A stretch of 64,000 nt of DNA from Isoetes taiwanensis (Eukaryota; Streptophyta; Lycopodiopsida; Isoetales; Isoetaceae), in the NCBI GenBank assembly GCA_021234155.1, contig JAJEKV010000079.1:353327-417326 (forward strand), in the 5' to 3' direction. Made by a program: the position numbers and the translations under genes. Numbering within the stretch: the first letter of the stretch is position 1; every line of letters begins with the position of its first letter. This document shows positions 36,238 through 47,060 of this stretch, piece by piece. Under the pieces are notes generated by a model, which was not told the origin of the DNA, ran no database searches, and worked only from the letters and a program-made list of their open reading frames with translations.

Positions 36238-36794
36238 ATTGTTATCTTTCCTGATATGGGATGCAGTGAAAATATGAATTCTCAACAAATATGCCTTTTC
36301 CATAAAATGCCATGGAGAATTGTGATGAAAAAATGGGTGAAAATCAAAGTGTACACCTGTTCAAGCAGTCTCATTTCTTGTGTGTTTCACCCCTTAGCCT
36401 TTCAAGCTTTTCTAGCCATTTAGCATGATAGCATGTACCTTTACATTCCTAACAGTGTACCGAACCCTGATAACAATAAAAACACACATGAACATGCTAT
36501 ATCGGCAGTTTATGCCTTCGACATACTATAGAATGAGAAGGTGTTTTAAGAATCCGTTCAATTCAACTATGTAAATGCCTGGATTATTTCGTATTGGATC
36601 ATTACCAGAGAAATTGATCCGCTCCAACATCATCGTTTCCAGCTTATACCAGGTCGGTTCTTAACTAAGCAGGTCGGTTCTTAACTAACCATTTTCGAAC
36701 CAAGATGTATTCTTAATTCTTATTCTTCATCGGATTGAAGCGCCGATCCCTGCCTTGCCAGTTACCCGGTTGGCTTCAAGAAATGAGACGTGGA
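36238..36794. other. No gene seen
   Basis: Short unassigned flank. The word AGGTCGGTTCTTAACTAA is duplicated in tandem at about 36651-36688. Confidence 0.4.
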
Positions 36795-36940
36795 GTTCTT
36801 TACCAGCTGACCGAGAGTTTACAGGAAATAGGAGGTTTGGAGCAGTCACCAGCATATCCTAGGGATATTCTAGCATATACCTAGGATATGCCAAAAACCC
36901 ACATAAACAAGGGTTTGCCCCCGTAGGGGCAACCCAAAAA
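36795..36940 (-). repeat. Twin-hairpin repeat, copy 1 (inverted orientation)
   Basis: It contains two adjacent stem-loops. GCATATCCTAGG pairs with CCTAGGATATGC at 36852-36891, and GGGTTTGCCCC pairs with GGGGCAACCC at 36911-36935. The unit is the reverse complement of those at 40215 and 42938, including the flank with CTCTCGGTC and GAGCAGTCAC words. It directly abuts the HUH/LINE block that starts at 36936. Confidence 0.8.
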
Positions 36941-37300
36941 GAATCTTTATCAAAGGCCGTCTTTAAATATGGAACGCTGGCATTTATTGATCATGGCATA
37001 AGATGCCTTGGATCAGCAACGAGTTGTAGGTCCACACCATGCAACCACGATCGACTGCATTTGATTTCCACCCCCAGGTACTTGTATGATTCCACATGTG
37101 CTATCAAATGTTTGGCATACTAAAAGTTAAGATTGATAGGAGCACCAAACACTATTGTCTTTGTTTTCGCATATTAATAGACAACCGAAACAATTCACAA
37201 AATCTTTGTAAAGTGTCTTGTTTTTGGATTTTTTCTTTGATATGAAGAGGATAATAAAGGTCATCTGCATATAAGAGCTAGTTTTATGTCATGTAAAATT
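36936..37300 (-). pseudogene. LINE reverse transcriptase fragment, copy A
   Basis: The minus strand reads LLYADDLYYPLHIKEKIQK, with the YADD box at about 37259-37271, then DTLQRFC. In shifted frames it continues KTKTIVFGAPINLNF and ESYKYLGVEIKCSRSW. This is the non-LTR RT pattern of ADD, K-T-K-x-M-x-F and Y-K-Y-L-G-V. It ends at the AAAAAGAATC junction with the twin-hairpin repeat. It is the same fragment as 50001-50360. Confidence 0.75.
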
Positions 37301-37611
37301 TCGTGCACCGCTGCATTACACGTCCTTTAGTGTAACGGAAGTTTCAAGAAAAATAAGTTCTGCTTCCTACTGATTTCAATTCAGAAATGCCAAACTAGAG
37401 GAAATCATTTCTCTGTTAAGGCCTTAAACCAGATTCTATGTTAAGGACTTAAATCATTTCCACCTTTTCTCTTCGCCATAATTGAATGCATTAATGGGTC
37501 CTGTCTAAGTGCAACCTTATCGTCTAAGTGCAACCTTTTTTTATTTTTTATTTATTTAACCATTGGATTATAAACCATTGGATTTTTAAGTACAAATAAA
37601 ACCAAAAAATT

Positions 37612-37740
37612 AGAGGCGTCAAGAAATCAGAAGCAGAAATCCGTCAAGAACTAAGATATCAGAAGTAGAAATCCGTCAAGAACCAAGAAATCAGAAGCAG
37701 AAATCCGTCAAGGACCAAGAAATCAGAGGCGTCAAGACAA
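37612..37740. repeat. ~32-bp minisatellite, copy A
   Basis: About four imperfect units of AAATCAGAAGCAGAAATCCG TCAAGAACCAAG. The related array in copy B is at 50730-50862. Confidence 0.85.
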
Positions 37741-37776
37741 CCCAAACTCAAATGCAACCAAGCTGACTCTTCAAGC

Positions 37777-38148
37777 CTACATAGTGCCAGGGTGCCTGCC
37801 TGCCATGTGATCCAGCGCATTGACATAGCGCACAAGAATACCCCTCAGCAGATTTACATGCCCACGGAAACATCGCCTTTGCCTCAAGGAGATTCTCAAA
37901 TCTTCCATCTCCAAGCACTCCAAAGCATCTTGTATCCTTTGCAAGCTGTTGCACACACTATCTTTCACATCCCTGATTGCGGTAAGAACTTTCTTAGACA
38001 ACAAATCAACGTCAACATGAACATGAAAGCACTCAGATTTCTTGCTCACAGCACCATTGACATTGCAGCTTCGCAAATCCTCAGCTGATTCGTCCTCCTA
38101 ATCACTATCTATGCTTATGATCTGATGAGATAATCTAATTCTCACCAT
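37777..38148 (-). pseudogene. Small second ORF of the HUH family, copy A
   Basis: A frame starting MVRIRLSHQIISIDSD, interrupted by one TAG, then EDESAEDLRSCNVNGAVSKK and SECFHVHVDVDLLSKKVLTA. It continues in a helical, Arg-rich tail (LRISLRQRRCFRGHVNLLRG) to a stop, 124 codons in all. It is preserved in copy B with an indel. It starts about 90 bp downstream of the HUH frame, after a possible intron (GTATTGCC ... TTTTGTAG). I recognise no family. It may be a second protein or a 3' exon of the first. Confidence 0.5.
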
Positions 38149-38238
38149 CCGCACCTACTGGAACCTGATCCACTATCACACCTACAAAACAACAATATGT
38201 ACAAGTCAAGACAACAACCACAAAGACACGGGCAATAC

Positions 38239-39116
38239 CTAATCCAGATGAACACTCTTGTCGCCTGAATGTAGAGGGATGAACTCTGGCCAGGGCTCAT
38301 AACAGGCATAAATAGGGGCATCTGTAGGGGCAGTGTCATCCTTGAAGGCTGCCAATTCATCATCATCATCCGTGTCCTCAAGATCATTCTGCACCTCATC
38401 CCAAACTCGTTTTCTTCTTCTTCCAGTTCCAACACGCTCCATAGGAACAATTCCAGGCAGTGTGCCAAAGATGACCGAGCGCACATCCCTAATAGAAGCA
38501 CATCCTGGGTTTAATGTCAGCCTCCAGGCTGCCTCCACCCGTTGTTGTGATATGAATGCGCAGTTCATGGGTAGCACCCATGCACTGCTGAGAACAAACT
38601 TATGTGTTCTCAATATTGCAGTGACAGCCTGCTCCAAAGGCGCACTAAGTTGCCTCTTACCATGGTACAAAACAAAATGACAAGTGCTAGCCAATAAATT
38701 TCGGTTGTCCAGGGTCATGCAGGACTTGATGTCACCTGCACCATACAATGCATACAGGTCTTTTCCTTTGGCCATCTGTTCTGCACTTACATTCTTCACA
38801 TGCTGCCTGAAGTGCATTTTCCCAAGATCTTTCAAGCAATACCCGATCATACCTTCGTAGCAGTGCAGCTTTGTGTCTTTCAGGGCTTCGCATAGAATAA
38901 TTCCCCCGGCAGGCTTGTGGCTATCTCAGCCAAGATATTTCTTCAATCTCACATTCACCATAGCTGGAGTGCTGAGATTGCTCACTCCAACTCGAAAAAC
39001 ACACTGAATATGTAAGTGGTCTAGCTCAGACCCTCGCTCCTGGCTGACCACCCCAGAGATACACTCTTTATCCAAGAATCTGCACACAGAAAGATACAGT
39101 CCCTCCCAAACATCGA
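38239..39116 (-). pseudogene. HUH (Rep-type) endonuclease-like gene, copy A, 5'-truncated
   Basis: The frame enters at 39116 and carries LDHLHIQCVFRV, with the His-Leu-His motif at about 39001-39018. Sixty residues after the first His comes MIGYCLKDLGKMHFRQ, with Tyr-x-x-Lys at about 38827-38843. This pairing is typical of single-tyrosine HUH nucleases, which nick single-stranded DNA and bind the 5' end covalently. A TGG-to-TGA change between the motifs (KKYLG-stop-DSHKP) breaks the frame. After it, 203 codons run open through a conserved region (ASTCHFVLYHGKRQL, EAAWRLTLNPGCASIRDVR) to an acidic tail (DLEDTDDDDELAAF). The N-terminus is lost at the junction with unrelated DNA at 39117. Copy B is longer. 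Confidence 0.6.
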
Positions 39117-40214
39117 GCCGCCCCTATTTTTTTCTATTGGGCCGTTAACTGCGAAACATGGAGACCATATCATAATCCCCCGCTTTTTGCCACTTTGTTC
39201 AAATGCTAAAACTATTTGTCTATTGGTATCTAGTAAGAATCTAGTGGTATATATTGACAATCCAGTGGCATCTAGTGAGAAATTTGTGATTCGTACAAAT
39301 TCACTCCTTTTCATGCTAGATTTGGAATATCGCGACCATTTTCGCGGGTTTCTTCATGAAATCGAATTTTTAGGTCTGGATTTTGATATTGCACCACTGC
39401 AAAGCAAATTTATACATCAAATGTGTCAATGATGCTTCTTCCTTTTCTTTGGTGCAGGAAGAAGGTGTTCGACAAAATTTTTGGGCTTTGGTATGACGGT
39501 TTCCTAGTGTAAGTAATATTGGCATTAGACTATCGATTGACTACCATATATAATACCAATAATGTATACAGTGTGATAGTATTGTTGACAATAATTGTAA
39601 TACTTGTTAACACGTAATACTATCACCTATGATAAGTGTAACTAAAGATTGTTTAGCAAATAACTAACATGCAAATTTCTCTGTATCGTCTAAAGCTAAA
39701 TTGATGTATGCATAATTGACAAGTATAAATCACTCACACACTATATGTTATCGTATGCTTTTGAGGCATCTCTATAAATGGGGTCCAATATAAGGTCCTA
39801 CTGCTAGGAGCGAAACAAACTCTTGTAATTATAAAATATGTACAAATTTTGTATCAACTAGTGTCCTGATCCAAAGAATTCCATAAGAGTAGATAACTCA
39901 GCATCAGAAGAATTATATTGAAATAGAAAAATGACTCAAATTATTATTGTTATTTTCTTTAGGCTTTTTTACTTTATTTTTATTGAAGGGAGGGATGCAC
40001 GCCAAGACTTGCACTCCATTTTTCTGACTTAGTGATAACTAATGCTCCTAAGTATAATAGTAGAAAATTGTCTCTAATAAGAATGATTATACTGAACTTA
40101 GCAGATTTTCAATCAAATGAGTTGAACATATTTATTTTAGCTATAAGTCTTCAAGCGTCAAATGAATGTACTCATCTTACATCCAATTAGAATTCCTAGT
40201 AATAGCAATTCATT
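39117..40214. other. No gene seen
   Basis: AT-rich DNA between HUH copy A and the second twin-hairpin repeat. A TATCTAGTAAGAATCTAGTGG type word recurs loosely near 39228-39275. No coding or terminal-repeat structure was identified. Confidence 0.4.
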
Positions 40215-40375
40215 TTTTGGGTTGCCCCTAGGGGGGCAAACCCTTGTTTATGTGGGCTTTTGGCATATCCTAGGTATATGCTGGAATATACCTAGGATAT
40301 GCTGTGACTGCTAAAAACCTACTCTTACCTGTAAATGCTCGGTCGTCATTGTTGATGTGCGGCTGGTGTGGGAAC
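40215..40375 (+). repeat. Twin-hairpin repeat, copy 2
   Basis: GGGTTGCCCC pairs with GGGGGGCAAACCC at 40219-40243. GCATATCCTAGGTATA pairs perfectly with TATACCTAGGATATGC at 40263-40302. The homologous flank continues through TGTGACTGC and CTCGGTCG to GTGCGGCTGGTG. Confidence 0.85.
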
Positions 40376-40778
40376 TGGTTAACCGGCACCGCCAAGCATT
40401 ACAGCGAGGTCCATAAGCTAGTGTGGGAACTGTGGAAGAAGGGGGAATTGGAAGAATTTATCTCCGGACCAAGTTTAGAGCGTGCGCCTATTTCATATCG
40501 AGCAGAGGAGAAATAGCGGATGAATGCAGGATTAGGATGAGTAGGAAGGGGGAGTCGTCAACACACAGAAGCTTTGGGCATGGCGTCATGCAACAGAGGC
40601 ATTTCTGCAGATTCGACCCAATGTTTATCTGGTGGCAGAGGCAAAAATGTGGATGGTAAGTTTGCTTCAGCTAATCTAACTTCAGAGACGAATCATTTCA
40701 TATTTGTGCTTTAATATCTTTGGAAAGATCTAAGTCTCAGAATGTTCACATTTTGGCAGAGTTACGGAGCGATCTGGT

Positions 40779-41197
40779 TAATGGTTGAAAATAAATGTAG
40801 CCAAGATTGATGCTTTGATCCTTGACAGCTGTGAGGTAAACGCAATGCAAGCATGATTTGGTTTTCCTTTAAAGTCGGGCTTCCTAAGCCTTGATGTTTG
40901 CTCTAGTGGATTGTAACGTTGATAGTAAATGCATCTCTGTTTTGGGTCCTATTTCTTATATTTGTTGCTATTAAATCTTGCAGGTGGAATTATCTCAGGC
41001 AGCTCTATATTGTCGTAGGTTGTTAAGCGTTGATGCCTCTTATTGCATAGTTGATCCTTCTGCAGCAACTAGGAGATGACTGTTTGGCAACCACCGCAAA
41101 TGCATGTCCCATGATACAATCACTTATGTTGGCTTCTTGCCTGCAACCACTGTTCTTATTCATGGATACATTCTGTTCAATACAAGCCACTGTCAAG
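40779..41197 (+). pseudogene. F-box/LRR-repeat protein 15 (SLOMO)-like LRR fragment
   Basis: Two exon remnants. The first ends at 40835 with VAKIDALILDSCE and a GT donor. The second starts at 40984 after TTGCAG and reads VELSQAALYCRRLLSVDASYC. Then a 19-base insertion shifts the frame, which resumes as QLGDDCLATTANACPMIQSL MLASC and continues to a GT donor at 41198. The succession of LRRs with x-x-L-DAS-C ... L-DD-L-x-x-T-x-x-C-P-x-I-x-S-L-x-L-x-S-C matches, from memory, plant FBL15-type proteins, which serve as SCF ubiquitin-ligase substrate receptors. No F-box or further LRRs are readable nearby. The family assignment rests on the LRR wording alone. Confidence 0.55.
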
Positions 41198-42937
41198 GTA
41201 TTTCTTTCCTTTGTTCTCTTGATCTTAGATAACGATGATGCACTCTGTAGGTTAAGGTCTTGCTAGGTTTTGTTTCACTTTCGCATAGCTGGATAGGCTA
41301 TCTTAGCAAATAGCTTTATGACCATGCTAAGTTTCTGTGTTTTGGACATCATGCTTAGGTCATGAGCATGTAATCTATCAAATGTACAGTAAATAAATGA
41401 TTATTCTGCCTGTATGGTTTCTTAAGACATTTATTTTATTAGGAACCGATCGACCTAGTGTCTAAGTCAACCGCTACGACAATCATTAAGTCGCTGCCAA
41501 TGTATACGACTCCTTCTATGCTGATTGACGATGATGCTGGCATCTCTAATGATGTTAAATTCTTATTTAAACTTGGTGTTGTCCCTTTTTCCCAGTTTGG
41601 AAGTTTTGTAAGATTTGCATTCATTGTCCCATGGATTCAAAACTTTTTACATGGCTTTTCTAAAAGCCAGTGTAAATCTATCTCGTTTCCATCTCGGTTT
41701 GGGCAGCATACTAAGGTTTCCAGTCTGGAAATGCACTGCAGAAGCTCTTTAGTTAGAGGTGTTGAAATAGCATTCAACTGATTTTTTCTGCTGAATTGGA
41801 GGTATTTGCAAGATTGACACACGTGTTGTGTATTTATACTAAGTTTGTATCCTCCAAAGATGTCATTTCGAGGGCCTGCTCAAAAGGCTTAGATCTTCTG
41901 CATCTGTTCATTATACCTTTATGCGCTTTTTCAAGAGATCATAAAGTAGAGAGAGTCAGGAAAAACACAAGGTAACACTGTATGTTCTTGCAGACCTAGT
42001 CAGGGCAAGGTAGTGCAGAACATAGTTTTATGAGATTTGTTGATATCAGGACTTCACATATAGATTTGTCATCCTGCATAAACGTGCATTGCATAAAATT
42101 GACTATAAGCCATTGCAAAATATGTGGCTCGTCAGCAAAGACATGGGGAATTGTTGATGATAGAAATATAATCATGGGAATTCTGTGACTTAATAATGCA
42201 GTATTGGTAGAAAAGATTTAAGATAGAATGTATCACTTATAATGCTTGCACCTGTTGTCAATATTAAGGGCCAAAATTTGTTCTAATCTGTTTGTGTAAA
42301 ATAAATGGCTTGAGGATCAAGTTGTCCAGGTATTTGTCCCTGAGGATCAAGCAAAACCCACTTCATGTCATGGGGGCTTTGAGAAAAAGAAAACAAAGAC
42401 AAAACCCACTTCATGTCATGGGGGCTTTGAGAAAAAGAAAACAAAGATAGGAGAGAGAGAATGAAATGCCAAAAATTCGAATCCAAAGACCTTACAAACC
42501 TCTGGTCTGTGAAGGGCTATAATCCCAAAGAGCAAGAAACTCAAAATATCACTAACCATCTAAAGATGTTACGTGGACAATACATGGCCTTAGGCTAGGA
42601 AAACACTCGAATAGGTTAAACTAATATATGGTGTTCACCTAAACATTTGGATTACTTCTTTGCAATGATCTATCATGCATGTTGAAGTCAAGATCCATTG
42701 GAGTTTATATGATGTAAAGGTTTGAGGATACCATGTTGTCTTTATTACACACTCTTGACTTCAACATCTATGTCGAATAGCTCTTCCCAGAAACAAAAAT
42801 ACTTTACACATATTGATTGTTTTTCAAGAGAGACACGTTGTTGGTTTTTGTTGTTGGTTTTTAATGTTTGAGAGGTATAAAATGAGCATTTTTGTTCTGA
42901 ACACTAATGGTCTCTGGTCACAATGTGGATTAATACA
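41198..42937. other. No gene seen; one tandem duplication
   Basis: A 107-codon plus-strand frame near 41458 has no recognised domain. A 48-bp unit (AAAACCCACTTCATGTCATG...) is duplicated at about 42352-42448. Confidence 0.4.
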
Positions 42938-43096
42938 TTTTTGGGTTGCCCCTAGGGGGGCAAACCCTTGTTTAAGTGGGCTTTTGGCATATCCTAGGTA
43001 TATGCTGGAATATACCTAGAATATGTTGTGACTGCTCCAAACCTACTCTTTACCTGTAAACTCTCGGTCGCCATTGTTGCTGTGCGGCTGGTGAGG
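42938..43096 (+). repeat. Twin-hairpin repeat, copy 3
   Basis: Same order as copy 2: the GGGTTGCCCC/GGGGGGCAAACCC hairpin, then GCATATCCTAGGTATA with TATACCTAGAATATG (one or two mismatches). It continues through GACTGCTCCAAACC and CTCTCGGTCGCC to GTGCGGCTGGTG. Confidence 0.85.
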
Positions 43097-44340
43097 AGTT
43101 AATGATGCAAATGGGTACCATCACCTTCACAAAATGACAATGTTCTAAAATAGCAATTTTGATTGATTATAACAACATAACTTTCAAGTATGATTTAAGC
43201 CACCTCAACCTCCGGCCACGGAGGGCAACCCTCCGTGCGCAGCACCTTGTTTTTCTCCAATTAGAAATCTCAGTAATTGCAATTCAATTTTATGCAAATA
43301 TCTGTAGCATCATAGTTATTTATAACCCACCTCTATCAATCCAGCGCAACAAGATATTTTATCTTTGCCTTGAATCATTTACAGATCAAGATGTTAACGG
43401 ATTCGGATTCAGATTCGGATTCGCAAGACCCATCTTGGATTCCAAGCATCCAAAATGCGCTTCCAGCAACTCGTTTGCTTTGCCCTAAATTTTGTTCTAT
43501 CAGCCCTAAAAAACTTGCACGAATGACGTTTTTGAACCCCTATTTTGGATTCGAGAAGAAAGACAATGCCCCCTCAATTTGCACACTTGTAGGAAAGATC
43601 ATTTTTTTCGAAGACAATGTTGGTGCTAACTCTTAATTTCTTATATATGCAACTGCGTCCAATTCCTTACCCTGTAAATGCTTATTTAGTGAAGAAATCA
43701 TGGATTTAGAAATATTCAGGGCTAAGGGGACCAGTCCAATTTCTTTTTTCGGGGCATTATATTGCTGGGGATCAGGCAACAACGCGCATCTCACTCACAT
43801 TTTTGGGCATATATCTTTTCTGTAGGTTCATTTGGAGCTAAAGGTGTTGGTGATAGAGAACATATTCAAAGTAGTAGATGGCATTTGAAGGTCTGGTGAA
43901 GTGGATCGCCTAGGGCATATTCATGGCTACGGGAGAGCTATCACAACACAGTAATTATGCAGGTTATCAGGGAAAGAAAATAAGAGAAACTATTCTAGGT
44001 TCATAGGTTGCAGAAGCTAAGCATTTTAATTTATAGTTTCATTGCTACAGTGTTATAGACTATTGAAGGAAAAAAAATTTGGGGGACATGAGACGAAAAG
44101 CATTTGTCTACATTTGTATTTCCAAAATATAAAAGCCAAGAAGTACAGATTTGGCAGGGCAACCGGAATTTTGAGAGAGCTTTGTTCCATCAATATTCGA
44201 TTGTCATTGTCTTATTGAACTCTTATATTTTCCTATGATATCGTTTTCAAAAGAATTGTGTTCTTCTAAAATTTCTCATAGCCCTATTTCAATTTTTCTT
44301 CTGGTGAATTCTTGTTAGAGTCATAGACATTGCCTTCTCT
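43097..44340. other. No gene seen
   Basis: Open frames of 88-109 codons near 43159-43636 include an Asp-Ser dipeptide run from a GGATTC repeat but no recognisable domain. Confidence 0.4.
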
Positions 44341-44344
44341 AAAA

Positions 44345-44760
44345 TCCATTTCTCTTTTTTAAAAAAGAGGAAGAAAGTTTGGATTTCAAGATTTCATTGC
44401 TATACCCTTGTGCAAATCTTGGAATGCCCTTGTCTTCTTTTTGCCACCCATTCCCTTTCTTTGAGACAGAAGGAAAGAAGTTGGATTCAACAGATTGTAC
44501 TTGCAAAATTTTTTTTCAAACATAGAAGCGTTTATGCAAGCTTTACATCCTCAGAATTTTCCAAACCATTTCTCCTCTTCGAAAAGAAGTAGAGAGAACT
44601 TGGATCTTTTCTAAATCTACGCTTAAACAAACATTACTTGTTTGAATGCAATGGCTACTTGTTCTCCTAGACCATTTCTTCTCCTTGAAATAGAGGCCTA
44701 GAAGCTGGCACCAAGCAACATCATTTACAATTCTTTCTCTTGAAGCAGAGGGAATGAAGA
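44345..44760. repeat. Degenerate tandem repeat, ~105-bp period
   Basis: A self-complementary word of the form CCATTTCTC..CTTcGAAaAAGAgG..GAaaGttTGGA recurs at about 44345, 44447, 44566 and 44672, with a partial copy at 44726. Spacers differ and each unit can form a weak hairpin. Confidence 0.5.
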
Positions 44761-45558
44761 TTGCCTTGTCCCAAATCTTTTATTAAGTGCAAGATTTTTA
44801 ATCTGGATGTTGCAAGCAAAATTTATCAAGATTCTAAACCCGTTAACCAGGAGGATTGCGAGGTTAAGTCTCAATCTATTAGCCCAAACAAATACCTCTA
44901 TGGCGCTAAGCCAAAGTGTGTAAAAACAGAAGAGGATAGAGCTTGACATTTTATTATGGAGGACTATGGTGAGCTATGCCCAGACCTGTCTGTATTTGCT
45001 ATGCTGGATATATCTGCTTGCTTCACAGACTAATACTCTTATTTATAGCTCCGACCACTAAGAGTGGTTGCTGTTCCTATGGATCTTCAACCCCTGGAGC
45101 TTCTAGAATGTCGATTTGCCGAGCTCTTACGATCTCAACCTTTTCTTGGCACATCCCCTTGTCTCTCAATGGGAACTCTGGAAGCAGAGCTCCAAATGTT
45201 CTAATGGAATATCTAGCATAATAACAGGGGGTTGGTTTTGTATTTTTGTACTATTTTTTCTATGGTTTTCATATGATTGCGAAAGCGTATTGCATGGGGA
45301 CTACTAATTAGTATATCTAGAGTGCACATACGCCTGCATTAATTTTAGTGTTTTTGTTCAATGGTTTAGACCCATGTGTCATGTTTTATTTTTTCTCAAT
45401 TAGGTTATTGAGGCTCGTTGACATGCAACCCTCGAGCCATTTAGAAATAGGGTTTTGCTAGATAGAGTTTGCTAGCTGAAGGCACAAATTCTGCAGAGGT
45501 GGAGCACCAAAAAGGTACTGCTCAGACGCATGTCGAACATCATTTCTTTTGATATGGG
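44761..45558. other. No gene seen
   Basis: Unassigned sequence upstream of the oxygenase-like gene. It may hold its promoter, but no element could be assigned. Confidence 0.35.
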
Positions 45559-46210
45559 ATGGCGGCCTCATTGTATCCTCCTATCTTCGATTATGCAGAT
45601 TTGATGCTCTGTTGTAATGATACGGAACAACCCACATCGACAATTCTGATTGCAGCACTTGGATCAGAGGGACCTGGTCTTATAGCAATCACAGGTCTTC
45701 CAGGCCTGGCAGATCTGCGACGGAGGCTTTTGCCCCTGGCCAGAACTCTTGCTCTCATGCCCTCCTCTCAAAGTCACCAGCTTCTCGAGGTATTATCTTT
45801 TTCCATTTCCAGATAACGGCTTATTCTGTTCATCCTTTATGTCTGACAATAAATAGGGCAGTGGATTGGGTACAGATGTGCTAATGAAGAAAGCAGACCA
45901 TCCTGCTTTAGCATTGGCATCCCAGCTGAAATTTGACAAGGAGGCGGCTTTTGGAGTACATAATGACGGATCTCCAATGCGAGAACTTGGAATCCAAGAA
46001 GTTAATGAAGCTAAGCAAATAGACGAGTTAGTCGAAACCCGTGGTCGTCTATTTGTTAAAACAGGACTTTTAGTAGCTCATGTATGTGATGCGGCACATC
46101 CTCACATTAGCCTTCTAAATGAGATTCTCAATGCTGGAACTGCGATTCATTATCATTCACTGAATGAAAGAACACTCCCGTCTGTTTCAAAGAAAGGAGT
46201 TGCAGTATAA
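45559..46210 (+). pseudogene. Truncated 2OG-Fe(II) oxygenase-like protein (N-terminal half)
   Basis: Exon 45559-45789 starts MAASLYPPIFDYADLMLCCN and contains GPGLIAITGLPGLADLRRRL LPLARTLAL. It splices (GT..AG) to 45857-46210, reading GSGLGTDVLMKKADHPALAL, then GRLFVKTGLLVAHVCDAA and GTAIHYHSLNER, to a stop. Total 194 residues. The G-x-I-x-I-T-x-L-P-x-x-x-x-LRRRLLPLAR opening and the C-terminal HYHS match a conserved plant family annotated as isopenicillin-N-synthase-like 2OG oxygenases, which I recall as roughly twice this length. The jelly-roll half with the iron-binding His-Asp-His should follow but is absent: after HYHS the frame runs into repeats. It could be a truncated gene with a new 3' end or a pseudogene. 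Confidence 0.6.
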
Positions 46211-47060
46211 AGAAATTTTGTGCTTGGAGTTGAAATGCCCTTACATTACAGCCATAATGTAGCCGTTCTGCATGAATATCTAGCATGATGGGTCTGGTAA
46301 TGAAAGAGTTATAGTTGACATTGTTGTGCCTAGAAAGGACCCTATTCATGGTAATACATGCGGCGTCTGAATATTGCTAGGAAGACTTCTGCAAAGCAAC
46401 ATGCCCGATTCAAGCAATAGTGCAGTAGTTCATAGGGCATGCAGGCCCAACTGTGTCTATATCAAGCCAGCGCCAAAGCATTGGATATGCTCCAATAAGG
46501 CTTAGAAGGCTGGATTCAGATTTGTGTTTCAATGTAGTCGTGTTCAACTACTTTCCATACATAACTGTTTGCTTCCTCTGGCTTGCTTTATCAAGGTGGT
46601 GTTGCAGTGTAAAGAAATTTCGTGCTTGGAGCTGAAATGCTCTTACATTACACCCATAATGCAACCACTCTGCATGAATATCTAGCATGATTAAGACCGA
46701 AATTTGAGATGCGGGCGATGAATGACCCCTGAACCATTAAATCAGGCAGATTCTTACATGGCAGGCCAGTTTGAGGCATGATTATCTAGCATGATTAAGA
46801 CCAGGGCATTGGATATGCTCTGATAAGGCTAATAGGCTTAGAAGGATGGATTCAGATTTGTGTCTTGATGTGTGGTCAAGAAGAAGGATGATTTTATTTA
46901 ATCCAACATGTCATACCATTTCATCTAACATGGTGTAAATCTATGCTAGGGTGCCATACATAACTATTCGCTTGTGCCCACTGCTTTATCAAAGCTGTTG
47001 TTGTAATGTAAAGGAATTTCGTGCTTGGAGCTGAAATGCTAGCCTGAATGCAGCCGCTCT
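46205..47060 (+). repeat. Tandem ~400-bp repeats after the oxygenase-like gene
   Basis: AAGAAATTTyGTGCTTGGAG with the following 70 bp occurs at about 46210, 46612 and (shorter) 47012. GCATTGGATATGCTC with a shared GGATTCAGATTTGTG tail occurs at about 46479 and 46804. The first unit overlaps the 3' end of the gene, so its terminal exon and UTR have been duplicated. Confidence 0.7.

Noticed and set aside
37612-37740. CRISPR-like array
   Set aside because: Units are adjacent imperfect tandem copies without unique spacers, in a plant nuclear context.
38333-38680. Ser-rich plus-strand protein opposite HUH copy A
   Set aside because: It is the antisense shadow of the conserved minus-strand frame. 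The copy B equivalent is also only antisense.
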